Both the position numbers and the translations under genes were made by a program. A stretch of 64,000 nt of DNA from an uncultured Lachnospiraceae bacterium. GTDB taxonomy: Bacteria > Bacillota > Clostridia > Lachnospirales > Lachnospiraceae. Positions 42,400 through 51,302 of this stretch are shown in pieces; the stretch's first letter is position 1; each line of letters opens with the position of its first letter. The DNA lies in the NCBI GenBank assembly GCA_910586585.1, contig CAJUKA010000003.1:1-64000 (forward strand), written 5' to 3'. A model generated the notes under the pieces. The model saw only the letters and a list, made by a program, of their open reading frames with translations. It made no database searches and was not told where the DNA came from.

Positions 42400-44226
42400 T
42401 TACTCAACTGTGACAGATTTCGCGAGATTTCTCGGTTTATCGACATCGCAGCCCTTCCCCACAGCCACATAATATCCAAAGAGCTGTAATGGTATCATTG
42501 CCAGCGAGTTTGTAAAGTACTGATTCGTCCTCGGAATATAAATGACATAATCCGCAGCTTTCTCTATATCTGTATTTCCCTCATTTGTAACTGCGAGCAC
42601 AAATGCGCCTCTTGCCTTTACCTCAACCATATTGCTGAGTGTTTTTCTAAACAGCGTATCCTGTGTGGCTACTGCTGCAACCAGCGTTCCTTCCTCTATC
42701 AAGGATATGGTTCCATGCTTTAATTCTCCTGCTGCATATGCCTCTGAATGAATATATGAAATTTCTTTCAGCTTCAGAGAACCTTCCATAGATATCGCAT
42801 GGTCTATGCCTCTGCCGATAAAAAATACATCCTTTGCCCCCACATAGCGGTTTGCAAAACGCTGAATCCTTCCTTTATTGGAAAGCAGCATTTCAATCTG
42901 TCCCGGAAGCCGCTTCAAGTCGTTAAGCATATTGCTAAAAGTGGTATCTTCAAGCTTTCCCCGCACTCTGCCAAATTTCATCGCAAGCAGATAAATCGCA
43001 ATAAGCTGTGCACTGTAGGCTTTGGTAGTTGCTACAGCAATCTCCGGACCCGCCCAGGTATACATGACATTGTCGGCCTCTCTTGCAATCGAGCTTCCCA
43101 CAACATTGACAATACCAAGAACTTTATTTCCTAGTTTCTGTGCCTCTCTGAGCGCAGCAAGCGTATCTGCAGTTTCCCCTGACTGGCTGATGACCACCAC
43201 CAACGTGCCGTCTTCAAAAATCGGGTCCCTGTAGCGGAATTCGCTTGCCAAGTCAACCTCTACTGGAATCCGGGCGATTCCCTCAATGACATATTTGGCT
43301 GTTACGCCTGCATGATATGCAGAACCGCATGCAACAATAAAAATTTTATTGAGCGCCTGAATCTCTTCATCAGACATCCCCAGTTCTTCTATCACTATAT
43401 CATTGTCCTTAATCCTTGGCCGGAGTGTGTCAATGACCGTCTTTGGCTGCTCATACATCTCTTTTAACATGAAATGCTCATAACCGCCTTTTTCGGCTGC
43501 ATTGGCATCCCAATCAATTGTAACAGGCTCCTTTGCAATCTCTTCCTCATCTACGGTATAAAAATGCATATGGTCAGCCCGAAGACGCACAACCTCCTGG
43601 TTTTCTATGAAATAAACGGTTCTTGTATGTTTTAAGATTGCCGGAACATCTGATGCTATAAAACATCCATCCTCATTTTGACCGACAATCAAAGGACTGT
43701 CTTTTCTGACCGCAAAAATTTGATCGGGATGATCCGCAAACAAAATCCCAAGTGCATACGAACCCTGTACGCGATGCATGACTTTTGTGATTGCCTCCAA
43801 TGGATTGCCTTTGTAATAATAATCTATCAAGTGTGCAAGCACTTCTGTATCTGTATCAGACACAAACTGATAGCCCTTTGAAATCATTTTTTCTTTGAGT
43901 GGCAGATAATTTTCTATAATTCCATTGTGAACTACTGCGATTGTCTCTTCTGCATTGTAATGCGGATGCGAATTGATATCACTCGGCGCCCCATGCGTAG
44001 CCCATCTGGTATGCCCAATCCCTACTTTTCCCGGCATTGTCGCCCCGCCATGCGTCAGCTCTTCAAGTACCTTGAGCCGTCCTGCCGACTTTTTGATCTT
44101 GATTTTTTCCCCGTCAAATACAGCCATTCCTGCCGAATCATATCCTCTGTACTCTAGCTTTGACAACCCGTCTAATATGACAGGTGCCGCCTTGCGATTC
44201 CCTATATAACCCACTATTCCACACAT
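42400..44226 (-). CDS. glmS: glucosamine-6-phosphate synthase
   Basis: GlmS turns fructose 6-phosphate and glutamine into glucosamine 6-phosphate for peptidoglycan and surface sugars. The 608-residue protein starts MCGIVGYIG, where Cys2 is the glutaminase nucleophile. SIS-domain motifs follow (VACGSAYHAG, ISQSGETADT, GRGIDHAISMEGSLK) and the C-terminus is DKPRNLAKSVTVE. Only 34 bases separate it from the upstream glycosyltransferase, so no glmS ribozyme fits there. Confidence 0.97.
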   Translation of the reverse strand: MCGIVGYIGNRKAAPVILDGLSKLEYRGYDSAGMAVFDGEKIKIKKSAGRLKVLEELTHGGATMPGKVGIGHTRWATHGAPSDINSHPHYNAEETIAVVHNGIIENYLPLKEKMISKGYQFVSDTDTEVLAHLIDYYYKGNPLEAITKVMHRVQGSYALGILFADHPDQIFAVRKDSPLIVGQNEDGCFIASDVPAILKHTRTVYFIENQEVVRLRADHMHFYTVDEEEIAKEPVTIDWDANAAEKGGYEHFMLKEMYEQPKTVIDTLRPRIKDNDIVIEELGMSDEEIQALNKIFIVACGSAYHAGVTAKYVIEGIARIPVEVDLASEFRYRDPIFEDGTLVVVISQSGETADTLAALREAQKLGNKVLGIVNVVGSSIAREADNVMYTWAGPEIAVATTKAYSAQLIAIYLLAMKFGRVRGKLEDTTFSNMLNDLKRLPGQIEMLLSNKGRIQRFANRYVGAKDVFFIGRGIDHAISMEGSLKLKEISYIHSEAYAAGELKHGTISLIEEGTLVAAVATQDTLFRKTLSNMVEVKARGAFVLAVTNEGNTDIEKAADYVIYIPRTNQYFTNSLAMIPLQLFGYYVAVGKGCDVDKPRNLAKSVTVE

Positions 44227-44260
44227 ATTCTCAATTCCTGCTCCTTCCAGACAAATCTTC

Positions 44261-45196
44261 TTATAATTCCCAATATACCTTGTTAGAGCTGCACCACCTT
44301 ACTATATTATATGGCAGGTTCCTGTAATGTTTTCCAAGCTGATAACCAATCAGTTTAAATCCACTTGACAAAATCAAATACGGAATCAACTTTCTCTCTC
44401 TTATCCTGCCCAAATGTTTGATCGTATCTTTCACAAGCTTCATTCCCTCACTCTCAGAGGAAACCACCTCAAATACCTCTGGGTGGTCCGCCTGTGACAC
44501 TCCCAAATCAAAATTTCTGTGAAACTGCTGCGCGCAAGTAAAATTGTGTGAATGTTCCACAAGCGCCTCTGCTGCATACGCGATACGATATCCAGCATTC
44601 ACTGCATGTCCGGCATAAATCATATCTTCGTTAAAGATTGCCTTTTTCACAAATCCACCTATATTCTCATAAATTTCCCTGTTATACGCAGCACATACAT
44701 TTGAACAAAAAAATGTCTTTATCCCTAGTGTATCCACATCTGCAAGCGATTTTATCATAGAATTATCCGGATAGTTGAAGCTTCTTGTATACTTTTCTAT
44801 CTCGCGGCAGTCAGGCCGCGGAAGCTGCCGTGCATAGGCAACTGCAATATCCTCGCGCTGCGTCAGAGCTCTCACTATCTTTTCTATCAAAAACCTGTCT
44901 TTTGGAATTGCATCATGCGTCATGCAAACAAACAGATCCGCCTTTGAATACTGAACTGCTTTTGCTCTGGTTCTGCCATGATCAAATTCCTTTGCAGAAA
45001 GATGATGAACTTCTATATTTCTGTATCGTTCCAGAAAACCTGTTCCGTAAAAAATCTCATTAAAGTATCGTTCTTCCGTATTCATCATAATTAGTTTGTG
45101 TATGGGATGTGTCTGCTCCTCCAATGCCTTTATCAGTTCAAATATCTGCTTTCCTGGCTTGTAAGTCAGCAATATAACATCAACACTGTATTGCAT
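44261..45196 (-). CDS. GT2 family glycosyltransferase, rhamnosyltransferase-like
   Basis: The protein has about 311 residues. A GT-A fold opens with SVDVILLTYKPG and has an HDAIPKD acidic motif near the sugar-nucleotide site. FNEDMIYAGHAVNAGY fits the inverting base region. The sequence resembles rhamnosyltransferases of surface polysaccharides. The ATG at 45196 (MQYSVD) has GGAGGT five bases upstream. It follows the LCP gene after a terminator-like hairpin. Confidence 0.85.
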   Translation of the reverse strand: MQYSVDVILLTYKPGKQIFELIKALEEQTHPIHKLIMMNTEERYFNEIFYGTGFLERYRNIEVHHLSAKEFDHGRTRAKAVQYSKADLFVCMTHDAIPKDRFLIEKIVRALTQREDIAVAYARQLPRPDCREIEKYTRSFNYPDNSMIKSLADVDTLGIKTFFCSNVCAAYNREIYENIGGFVKKAIFNEDMIYAGHAVNAGYRIAYAAEALVEHSHNFTCAQQFHRNFDLGVSQADHPEVFEVVSSESEGMKLVKDTIKHLGRIRERKLIPYLILSSGFKLIGYQLGKHYRNLPYNIVRWCSSNKVYWEL

Positions 45197-45235
45197 ATCT
45201 ACCTCCATGGTACTTTTTGATCCGTCCGCAATGGC

Positions 45236-45262
45236 AAAAAGGGATCGGTGCTGCGATCCCTT
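45236..45262 (-). terminator. terminator of the LCP gene
   Basis: Nine-base arms (AAGGGATCG/CGATCCCTT) with a 6-base loop lie 11 bases after the LCP stop. A run of five T follows on the minus strand. The downstream GT2 may thus be transcribed partly separately. Confidence 0.7.
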
Positions 45263-45272
45263 ATTGGCTCCT

Positions 45273-46730
45273 TTATTCCCCACTATAGCTTACTTTTGTA
45301 TCAGCCGATATCTTCTGACTGCATTTTTTAACTGTTTCTGATGGTTCATAGCCCTGTTCATCAAACAGAAATTCATGCAGCAGCGAAACATTCTTTGTAA
45401 GGTCTACAGGAATTACGACACTAGCCTTTCCTACACGTCCAGTCTGTACATATCCTTCGAATGGGAAGCCAGTTGTCTCACCAACCTCATATTTTGCAAT
45501 CCCTGATAATAAACTTAAAATTTCAGACAGTTCCAGCGAAGTTGCTATCTCATCAAATACAGCCTCTGTAATCTTATTTAAGGTGTCTGGATTCAAGGTA
45601 ATAGCCTTCTTTGCAACCTGTGTCAAAACTGTTCTCTGTCTTGCAGTACGTTCAAAATCTCCATTTCCTACATATCGTATTCGGGCATATGCAGTTGCCT
45701 GAAGACCATTGAGTGTCTGCATACCTGATCTTGTAACGGGTGTATAATCTACACCGATTGTTGCCTCAAAATTTTCATCTCCATTGGCATTGACGGTGCC
45801 CGTCTTTCTGCCTGACATAGAGATCTGATAATTATTCAGATCTTTGATTTCTGCTTCTTTGACATCAATCTCCACGCCTCCAACTGCGTCAATCACGTCA
45901 ATCAAGCCATCGAATCCAACAGTCACAAAATCTGTGATATCCATATCAAGGTTCATATTCAGCATACTTAGCGCCTGCTGCGGCCCTCCCTTGGCATAGG
46001 CAGCATTTGCCTTACTATAGCTATCGGTACTTAAATTCAGCCATGTATCACGATAGACCGATATCAGCTTTACCTCATTGGTATCAAGGTTTATAGATGC
46101 AATCATAATGGTATCGGTACGGGTGCTTTTCTCAAGCTGTTTCGAGCGGGAATCCACACCAAAAAGCGCGATATTCCTATAGCCCTTCATACTGCTTGTT
46201 CCTTCTTCAATCTTCTGTTGCACTTCTTTGTTGATTCCAATATCCTTGTCATCAATTTTAACAAGTTCAATTCTCTTTGCCTTATTGACAAACCACAAAG
46301 ACGCTACCAGTATCAGCAGCAGGAAAATTTCCACAATAAACAAAACAATCTTTTTTCTCTTCTTCTTTGCAGCCTGCTGTGGTGTCAGCGGTCTTTTTGA
46401 ACCCTTTCTTGGTTTCTGGCTTTTCCCGTTTGAACCAGAAGAAGGTCTTCCTGCTGGTCTTGGCTGTCCTCCCTGCGATGGTCTTCTTGGCTGTCCTGCC
46501 GCGCCTCCTCCTGCCCCCTGGGACGGTCTTCTTGACGGTCCTGCTGGTCTTGGCTGTCCTCCTTGGGACGGTCTTCTTGGCTGCCCTGTTGGTCTTGGCT
46601 GTCCTCCTTGTGATGGTCTTCTTGGCTGTCCTGTCTGCTCTCCCCGCACAGGACGTCTCATCTGACCGCCTTCACTGTTTGAAACCCTTCGTACATTTTT
46701 TCTTTGTTCATTATCATTATAATCCTGCAT
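45273..46730 (-). CDS. LCP (LytR-CpsA-Psr) family wall-polymer ligase-type protein
   Basis: LCP proteins transfer polyprenol-linked polymers to peptidoglycan. The 485-residue protein has a cytoplasmic N-terminus (1-127), a membrane segment (128-148) and an extracellular LCP domain (about 185-400) with IALFGVDSRS, DTIMIASINLDTNEVKLISVYRDTWL and ARIRYVGNGDFERTARQR. The cytoplasmic part carries a tandem Arg/Pro/Ser/Gln/Gly repeat (residues 34-95) that is unusual in this family. It sits between the sugar-transferase gene and a GT2 gene, fitting attachment of the locus product. Confidence 0.92.
   Translation of the reverse strand: MQDYNDNEQRKNVRRVSNSEGGQMRRPVRGEQTGQPRRPSQGGQPRPTGQPRRPSQGGQPRPAGPSRRPSQGAGGGAAGQPRRPSQGGQPRPAGRPSSGSNGKSQKPRKGSKRPLTPQQAAKKKRKKIVLFIVEIFLLLILVASLWFVNKAKRIELVKIDDKDIGINKEVQQKIEEGTSSMKGYRNIALFGVDSRSKQLEKSTRTDTIMIASINLDTNEVKLISVYRDTWLNLSTDSYSKANAAYAKGGPQQALSMLNMNLDMDITDFVTVGFDGLIDVIDAVGGVEIDVKEAEIKDLNNYQISMSGRKTGTVNANGDENFEATIGVDYTPVTRSGMQTLNGLQATAYARIRYVGNGDFERTARQRTVLTQVAKKAITLNPDTLNKITEAVFDEIATSLELSEILSLLSGIAKYEVGETTGFPFEGYVQTGRVGKASVVIPVDLTKNVSLLHEFLFDEQGYEPSETVKKCSQKISADTKVSYSGE
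46445..46632. repeat. in-frame repeats in the LCP gene encoding QPRRPSQGG units
   Basis: About five imperfect copies of a 36-45 base unit encode QPRRPSQGGQPRPxG. They lie in the cytoplasmic tail. Repeat number could vary between strains. Confidence 0.75.
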
Positions 46731-46750
46731 TTTATTTACACTCCTATTTT

Positions 46751-48238
46751 CTAATAGGCATTTTTATTGATAAAGCCCTTAAAGAAGGTAAGGAATAAGA
46801 TTTTAAAGTCAAATACCATTGACCAGTTTTCAATATAGTAAAGATCGTACTCTATTCTTTTTTTAATAGAAGTATCTCCTCTATATCCGTTTACCTGCGC
46901 CCAGCCTGTGATGCCTGGACGCACTTGATGCTTTATCATATACCTTGGTATTTCCTCTTTAAATTTTTCCACAAAAAGAGGTCTTTCCGGACGTGGGCCA
47001 ATCAGACTCATATCGCCCTTTAACACATTGAACAATTGCGGAAGTTCGTCTATACTTGTCTTTCTAAGAATCCTGCCTACCCTTGTCACTCTCGGATCAT
47101 TTTTTGTCGTCCAGCCTTTTTTTTCTTCTGCGTCCGGCTGAACCTCCATGCTCCGAAACTTATACATTTTAAAGGGTTTATTGTGCAATCCGACCCGCTC
47201 CTGCTTAAATATCAACGGTCCTCTGCTTGTCAGCTTCACCCCTATCACAGCCGCAAGCATAAATGGCGAGCACAGTATAATCGCAACAATGGCTCCTACC
47301 ATATCAACCAGACGCTTTATCAGTTTATTGGCGGTATTGGTGAGCGGAACCCTCCTGATATTTACCACTGCAAGCCCGTCGAGGTCTTCCAGATAGGGTC
47401 TGCTTGGTATCACACTATTATAATCCGGTATAAACTTTGTGTGAACCCCTGATTTTTCACAAATATTTACAATTTTTTCAAGTCTGTCGTAGTCTGACAG
47501 CGAAAGTGTTATGCCAATCTCATCCAATCTGTTTTCCGGAAGTATGACATGCAGGTTCTCAATTTCGCCGACCACTTCAACACCTTTGTATACAGCGCCT
47601 ATTGGTACACGGTCATCGAGAATTCCGCACACTTCATATCCCCATTCAGGATTTGCCTTGACTTTGTTGATATACTCCTCAGCCGCTCGTGAATAACCCA
47701 CAAGTAGAATATGCTTAATATTATAGCCTTTCTTTCGCATATGGCGGAGTCCAAAACGAACAGCCTTGCGCATGGAAGTTTCAACAACAATATTGATTCC
47801 ATAAAAAACGCCAACCATTCCTCGTGAAAAGTCCGGTATATTGATGGCAAAAAGCACTACCATCACTGCCAAAAGACCTGCGGTATTTGCTTTTATAATA
47901 TTAAAAACTTCATAAACTGTCTTGGCGGTACGCTTTGACGAATACATATCAAATGTATTGTACAAAATCAAGTATCCCGGTACAATGGCGACAAATGCAA
48001 TAAAGTAAATTTGTATTGGCAGGATGCCGGTCCCTGGTTCTGTCTCCTTGACCAATCCGCTTAACCACAAAAACCATGAGAGCCAATAAGCTGCTGCTAT
48101 AACCAGTGCATCGAGCAAAACCAGCAGTTTGTTAAAGTACTTCTGATTATCTCTTATCAATTGTCCCACCCTTATTCCATAAGGAAATTTTCCGTATTGT
48201 GCCACTATCTTCCAAGCTTTTAGATTTATTTTGGGCAC
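46751..48238 (-). CDS. polyprenyl-phosphate sugar phosphotransferase (WcaJ-like)
   Basis: This membrane enzyme loads the first sugar phosphate onto undecaprenyl phosphate, so it starts polymer synthesis. The 495-residue protein has four N-terminal membrane segments, a Rossmann-like middle (HILLVGYSRAAEEYINKV) and a catalytic C-terminal domain with KRLVDMVGAIVAI, MYKFRSM, DELPQLFNVLKGDMSLIGPRPERP and GITGWAQVNGYRG. By family the sugar is glucose or galactose. It lies upstream of the LCP gene. Confidence 0.93.
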   Translation of the reverse strand: MPKINLKAWKIVAQYGKFPYGIRVGQLIRDNQKYFNKLLVLLDALVIAAAYWLSWFLWLSGLVKETEPGTGILPIQIYFIAFVAIVPGYLILYNTFDMYSSKRTAKTVYEVFNIIKANTAGLLAVMVVLFAINIPDFSRGMVGVFYGINIVVETSMRKAVRFGLRHMRKKGYNIKHILLVGYSRAAEEYINKVKANPEWGYEVCGILDDRVPIGAVYKGVEVVGEIENLHVILPENRLDEIGITLSLSDYDRLEKIVNICEKSGVHTKFIPDYNSVIPSRPYLEDLDGLAVVNIRRVPLTNTANKLIKRLVDMVGAIVAIILCSPFMLAAVIGVKLTSRGPLIFKQERVGLHNKPFKMYKFRSMEVQPDAEEKKGWTTKNDPRVTRVGRILRKTSIDELPQLFNVLKGDMSLIGPRPERPLFVEKFKEEIPRYMIKHQVRPGITGWAQVNGYRGDTSIKKRIEYDLYYIENWSMVFDFKILFLTFFKGFINKNAY

Positions 48239-48325
48239 ATACGCTTTTTAACTCATTCCATTCTACAATATTTGAGCTAAAAGTACAACTTAAATTTTTT
48301 TTAGACTTTTTTTATCCTTTCAAAT

Positions 48326-49303
48326 TCAGTCGAAAAGCCGTAATATATTCCTCCAAAGCAAAAACTGTATTGACACATAATTTAAAATTCGATCTGGTTT
48401 GAATTTCTGCCTATGCCTTTTTCCAGCGGGACTTGCACAGAGCTTTATGCCTTCTGTTAATCCCTGGATATAGTCCTTTCCCATCCCTTTTCTTGCAAAA
48501 AAAAGTGTTTTTATCAAAAAACCTGCTGCCAAAAATGGCAGGTTTATCAAAATCTGCAAAATCGGCATATTTTTATAAATGATATAAATACTGTTTCTTG
48601 AGGCCAAACGGGTTTTGAAACGATTGTATCTTGAACCGCTTGTGGCGCTTCCTGCATGGTATACTATAGAGTTTGCCGCAAATCTGTTTCTGTATCCATG
48701 AATTTTCGCCCGATAACCAATGTCAATATCCTCAAAATACGCGAAATGCTCAACATCAAACATTCCTACCCTGTTTTCTTCCAGCAATTCCCTTCGATAA
48801 ATTGCCGCACCAGCGCAGGAAGCAAAAATTTCACAGTCACTGTTATATTGGTCAGCATCCTTTCCCTTTCCTCTCGCAAAAGCCCAGCCTAATGCACAGT
48901 AATAATCCCCCGCGTCGTCAATCCTGCTTTTGTCGTAGAGCGATACCAACTTTGCAGATGCCGAAAATAATTTTTTGCTCTTGTCCTGATCCATCACTTT
49001 CTCAAGTTCATGAACAAAGGATAAATCTGCCTGTGTGTCATTGTTCAAAAGGATTACATAGGGTGTCTGACTTGCCAAAATTCCCTGATTCACTGCATAG
49101 CTGAATCCTGTGTTCTCCTGATTGACAATCAGTTGCACCTGCGGAAATTGATCTCTTACCAATTCCATGCTCCCGTCTGTTGAGGCATTGTCCACCACAA
49201 TAACAGCAATCTCTTTTGTTGTTTGTCCATACAGACTTTCCAAACACGCCTGTATATATTGGATTCCATTAAAATTTGGTATTATAACCGTTGACTTTAT
49301 CAT
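48326..49303 (-). CDS. GT2 family glycosyltransferase
   Basis: The protein has about 325 residues. It starts IKSTVIIPNFNGI, with a NNDTQADLS DXD-like motif and AYFEDIDIGYRAKIHGYR near residue 200. This is a typical rhamnosyl- or glycosyltransferase of surface-polymer loci. The ATG at 49303 has AGGATAGG upstream and replaces a GTG eight codons earlier. A basic stretch (RHRQKFKPDR) near the C-terminus may bind the membrane surface. Confidence 0.88.
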   Translation of the reverse strand: MIKSTVIIPNFNGIQYIQACLESLYGQTTKEIAVIVVDNASTDGSMELVRDQFPQVQLIVNQENTGFSYAVNQGILASQTPYVILLNNDTQADLSFVHELEKVMDQDKSKKLFSASAKLVSLYDKSRIDDAGDYYCALGWAFARGKGKDADQYNSDCEIFASCAGAAIYRRELLEENRVGMFDVEHFAYFEDIDIGYRAKIHGYRNRFAANSIVYHAGSATSGSRYNRFKTRLASRNSIYIIYKNMPILQILINLPFLAAGFLIKTLFFARKGMGKDYIQGLTEGIKLCASPAGKRHRQKFKPDRILNYVSIQFLLWRNILRLFD

Positions 49304-49361
49304 AATCCTATCCTGTTTTCGTCCCACGCAACCGTTTCGTCCAAAGCATCACTGTTCCATT

Positions 49362-50717
49362 TTACATTTTTCTGACACAAACTGGATCAAGCAAAAGCCT
49401 TGAACCATCTTCAATCAGTTTGCTGCAAAGCTTCCCGCCTAGCTCTGCAAGCTGTTTTCTTCCCTCCACAGTCTTATCCATATCCTTAATCCACTGCGGA
49501 AGTTCTTTTTGATCCAAATAAAACGTACTCCTGTACGGATGACCTGTCACCGTTTCATAGAGTCCCTCATACGGCTTATTCACTGCCAAATTTCTGATAT
49601 CAAGCACTTGTGTATTTTGAAACAAATCCATCCGGTTCATATATCCTGCATATAAGATAGGCTGACCCTGATACATTTCAGAAACAATTCTGCCGCCTTT
49701 TACTACAAAACCGCCTACAGCCGCCAAGTCTGGTCTGTGATTTAATACACAATTTCTATAGTGTATGCGGTAAAAGCCTAAATGTTTGTTGTGGCGCACT
49801 TCTGCTTTCCATCCCATACGTGCTGCAAAGTCTATCAATGCTTTTTTCCCAGTCTCATAAGCATACATTTTGCTTTGTGGATTTTCTGCGGTAGAGTTTT
49901 CATGACAACGCCAGTGATAGAGTACTTTGGGCACATGAACAATCATTTCCTCGACATGCTTTGCTTCATTGTTTTCTTTCTCTTTCAAAAACAAACTGCT
50001 CACAATACGCAAAATTAAATCATAATCCTGGGAACCATCATATTCGCCTCTGATTCCCAGCTTTTTTATTTGCTCCGCCTGCACTACCGTAAAATGGCAC
50101 ACATAATTATTGGTAAACAGCAAATCCAAATTAAAATCAAGCTTGAAATGCGGATCATAGAACCGCTTTCCGGCAGCGTCACATTTGTCCTCATCTGAGT
50201 AGGCAAACACCGGATTTTTTCCAGATATCGCATGTGCCATCTCATAAAGGGCATCTTCAGTAAGGATATCATCATGGTCAAGCAGCCCATAATAATCTCC
50301 TTCTGCAAGCGCTATCGCCTGATTGGTATTTCCAGCTATCCCTTCATTTCTTTCGAGACGGATATATCGAATACGTGTATCCTGATACTGGGCCACTACA
50401 TTTTTGACAACATCGCTGGTGCTTCCGTCTGCAATAATCAACTCCCAGTTCTCATAGGTCTGATTCACACAACTGTCTATCAGCGCTTTCATATATTCCG
50501 GAAGTGTTTCATATGCCGGAACCAATATCGAAAATTTTATGTCTGACACACTCTTATCGTTTCTTTGTTGTTCAAGAATACTGTTGTCTGGTGCCTGATA
50601 TGTGTATCCTGCGCAATATCTTGCTGTCAATCGCTCCCAGGCTGCATAAAGGGCCTCTTCATAGCCGTTTTTTTTGCTGTAATTAATTGTCTTTTTTATA
50701 TTCTGTGCTAGTGACAT
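49362..50717 (-). CDS. GT2 family glycosyltransferase
   Basis: The protein has 451 residues. Residues 62-290 hold a GT-A domain with FSILVPAYETLPEYM, LIIADGSTSD, GLLDHDDIL and NYVCHFTVVQAEQ, typical of the rhamnosyltransferase-type GT2 group. A C-terminal stretch of about 120 residues (from DLAAVGGFVVKGG) is not recognised. It is similar in the first domain to the 671-residue enzyme at 53216, so the two may share an acceptor or donor. Confidence 0.88.
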   Translation of the reverse strand: MSLAQNIKKTINYSKKNGYEEALYAAWERLTARYCAGYTYQAPDNSILEQQRNDKSVSDIKFSILVPAYETLPEYMKALIDSCVNQTYENWELIIADGSTSDVVKNVVAQYQDTRIRYIRLERNEGIAGNTNQAIALAEGDYYGLLDHDDILTEDALYEMAHAISGKNPVFAYSDEDKCDAAGKRFYDPHFKLDFNLDLLFTNNYVCHFTVVQAEQIKKLGIRGEYDGSQDYDLILRIVSSLFLKEKENNEAKHVEEMIVHVPKVLYHWRCHENSTAENPQSKMYAYETGKKALIDFAARMGWKAEVRHNKHLGFYRIHYRNCVLNHRPDLAAVGGFVVKGGRIVSEMYQGQPILYAGYMNRMDLFQNTQVLDIRNLAVNKPYEGLYETVTGHPYRSTFYLDQKELPQWIKDMDKTVEGRKQLAELGGKLCSKLIEDGSRLLLDPVCVRKM

Positions 50718-50742
50718 CCCTATCCCCCATGTTTTCGCTTCT

Positions 50743-51186
50743 CTATGCCTTTTGCTCCAAAAAAATCTTTCTGGTGATAAAGTTATAAACCATTACAATC
50801 GCTGTTGCAATCACCTTTGAGACTGCAAACCATGTTGTATCACCAAAAACAGATGTCAAAAATGCGCTATTATCATAAATCGTACTACATATCAATAGTA
50901 TTACCTCATTAATGCCAAGTCCAATCACACTCAATATCAGGAAGAGTACAAACTCCTTTTTTCTGCTCATGTCCTCTTTGCGCGCAAACACAAACTTCAT
51001 ACTGAGTATATAATTCACAATCACCGAGATGGTAAATCCAAAAAAACCGCCAACTGCTGTTGCCTGGTTTCTTGACAAGGTATTGATCAGAATATGGAAC
51101 AGTGCTGTGGAGATGACAAAATCAATCAAAAAACAAAGTCCTCCCACAAAACCAAACTTAATAATCTGAGCAAATAATTTTTTCAT
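50743..51186 (-). CDS. GtrA family membrane protein
   Basis: The protein has about 147 residues with four membrane segments (FVGGLCFLIDFVISTALF, GGFFGFTISVIVNYILS, FLILSVIGLGINEVILL, VIATAIVMVYNFITR). GtrA proteins are proposed to flip undecaprenyl-linked sugars or otherwise help glycosylation. The ATG at 51186 has GGAGG four bases upstream. It lies between phosphoglucomutase and the 451-residue GT2. Confidence 0.87.
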   Translation of the reverse strand: MKKLFAQIIKFGFVGGLCFLIDFVISTALFHILINTLSRNQATAVGGFFGFTISVIVNYILSMKFVFARKEDMSRKKEFVLFLILSVIGLGINEVILLICSTIYDNSAFLTSVFGDTTWFAVSKVIATAIVMVYNFITRKIFLEQKA

Positions 51187-51302
51187 AAATCCTCCATCGT
51201 TCCACAACACGCAAAACCATTTGATTTCAAACACAAGAACGTATGAATTGGAACCAAACAGCCTACAGATACAGCCATCTGGTTCCAATTGTTAATTTCT
51301 CT

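Noticed and set aside
44227..44400. glmS ribozyme upstream of glmS
   Set aside because: Only 34 bases separate glmS from the previous gene and I see no ribozyme core motif there or in the end of the upstream gene.
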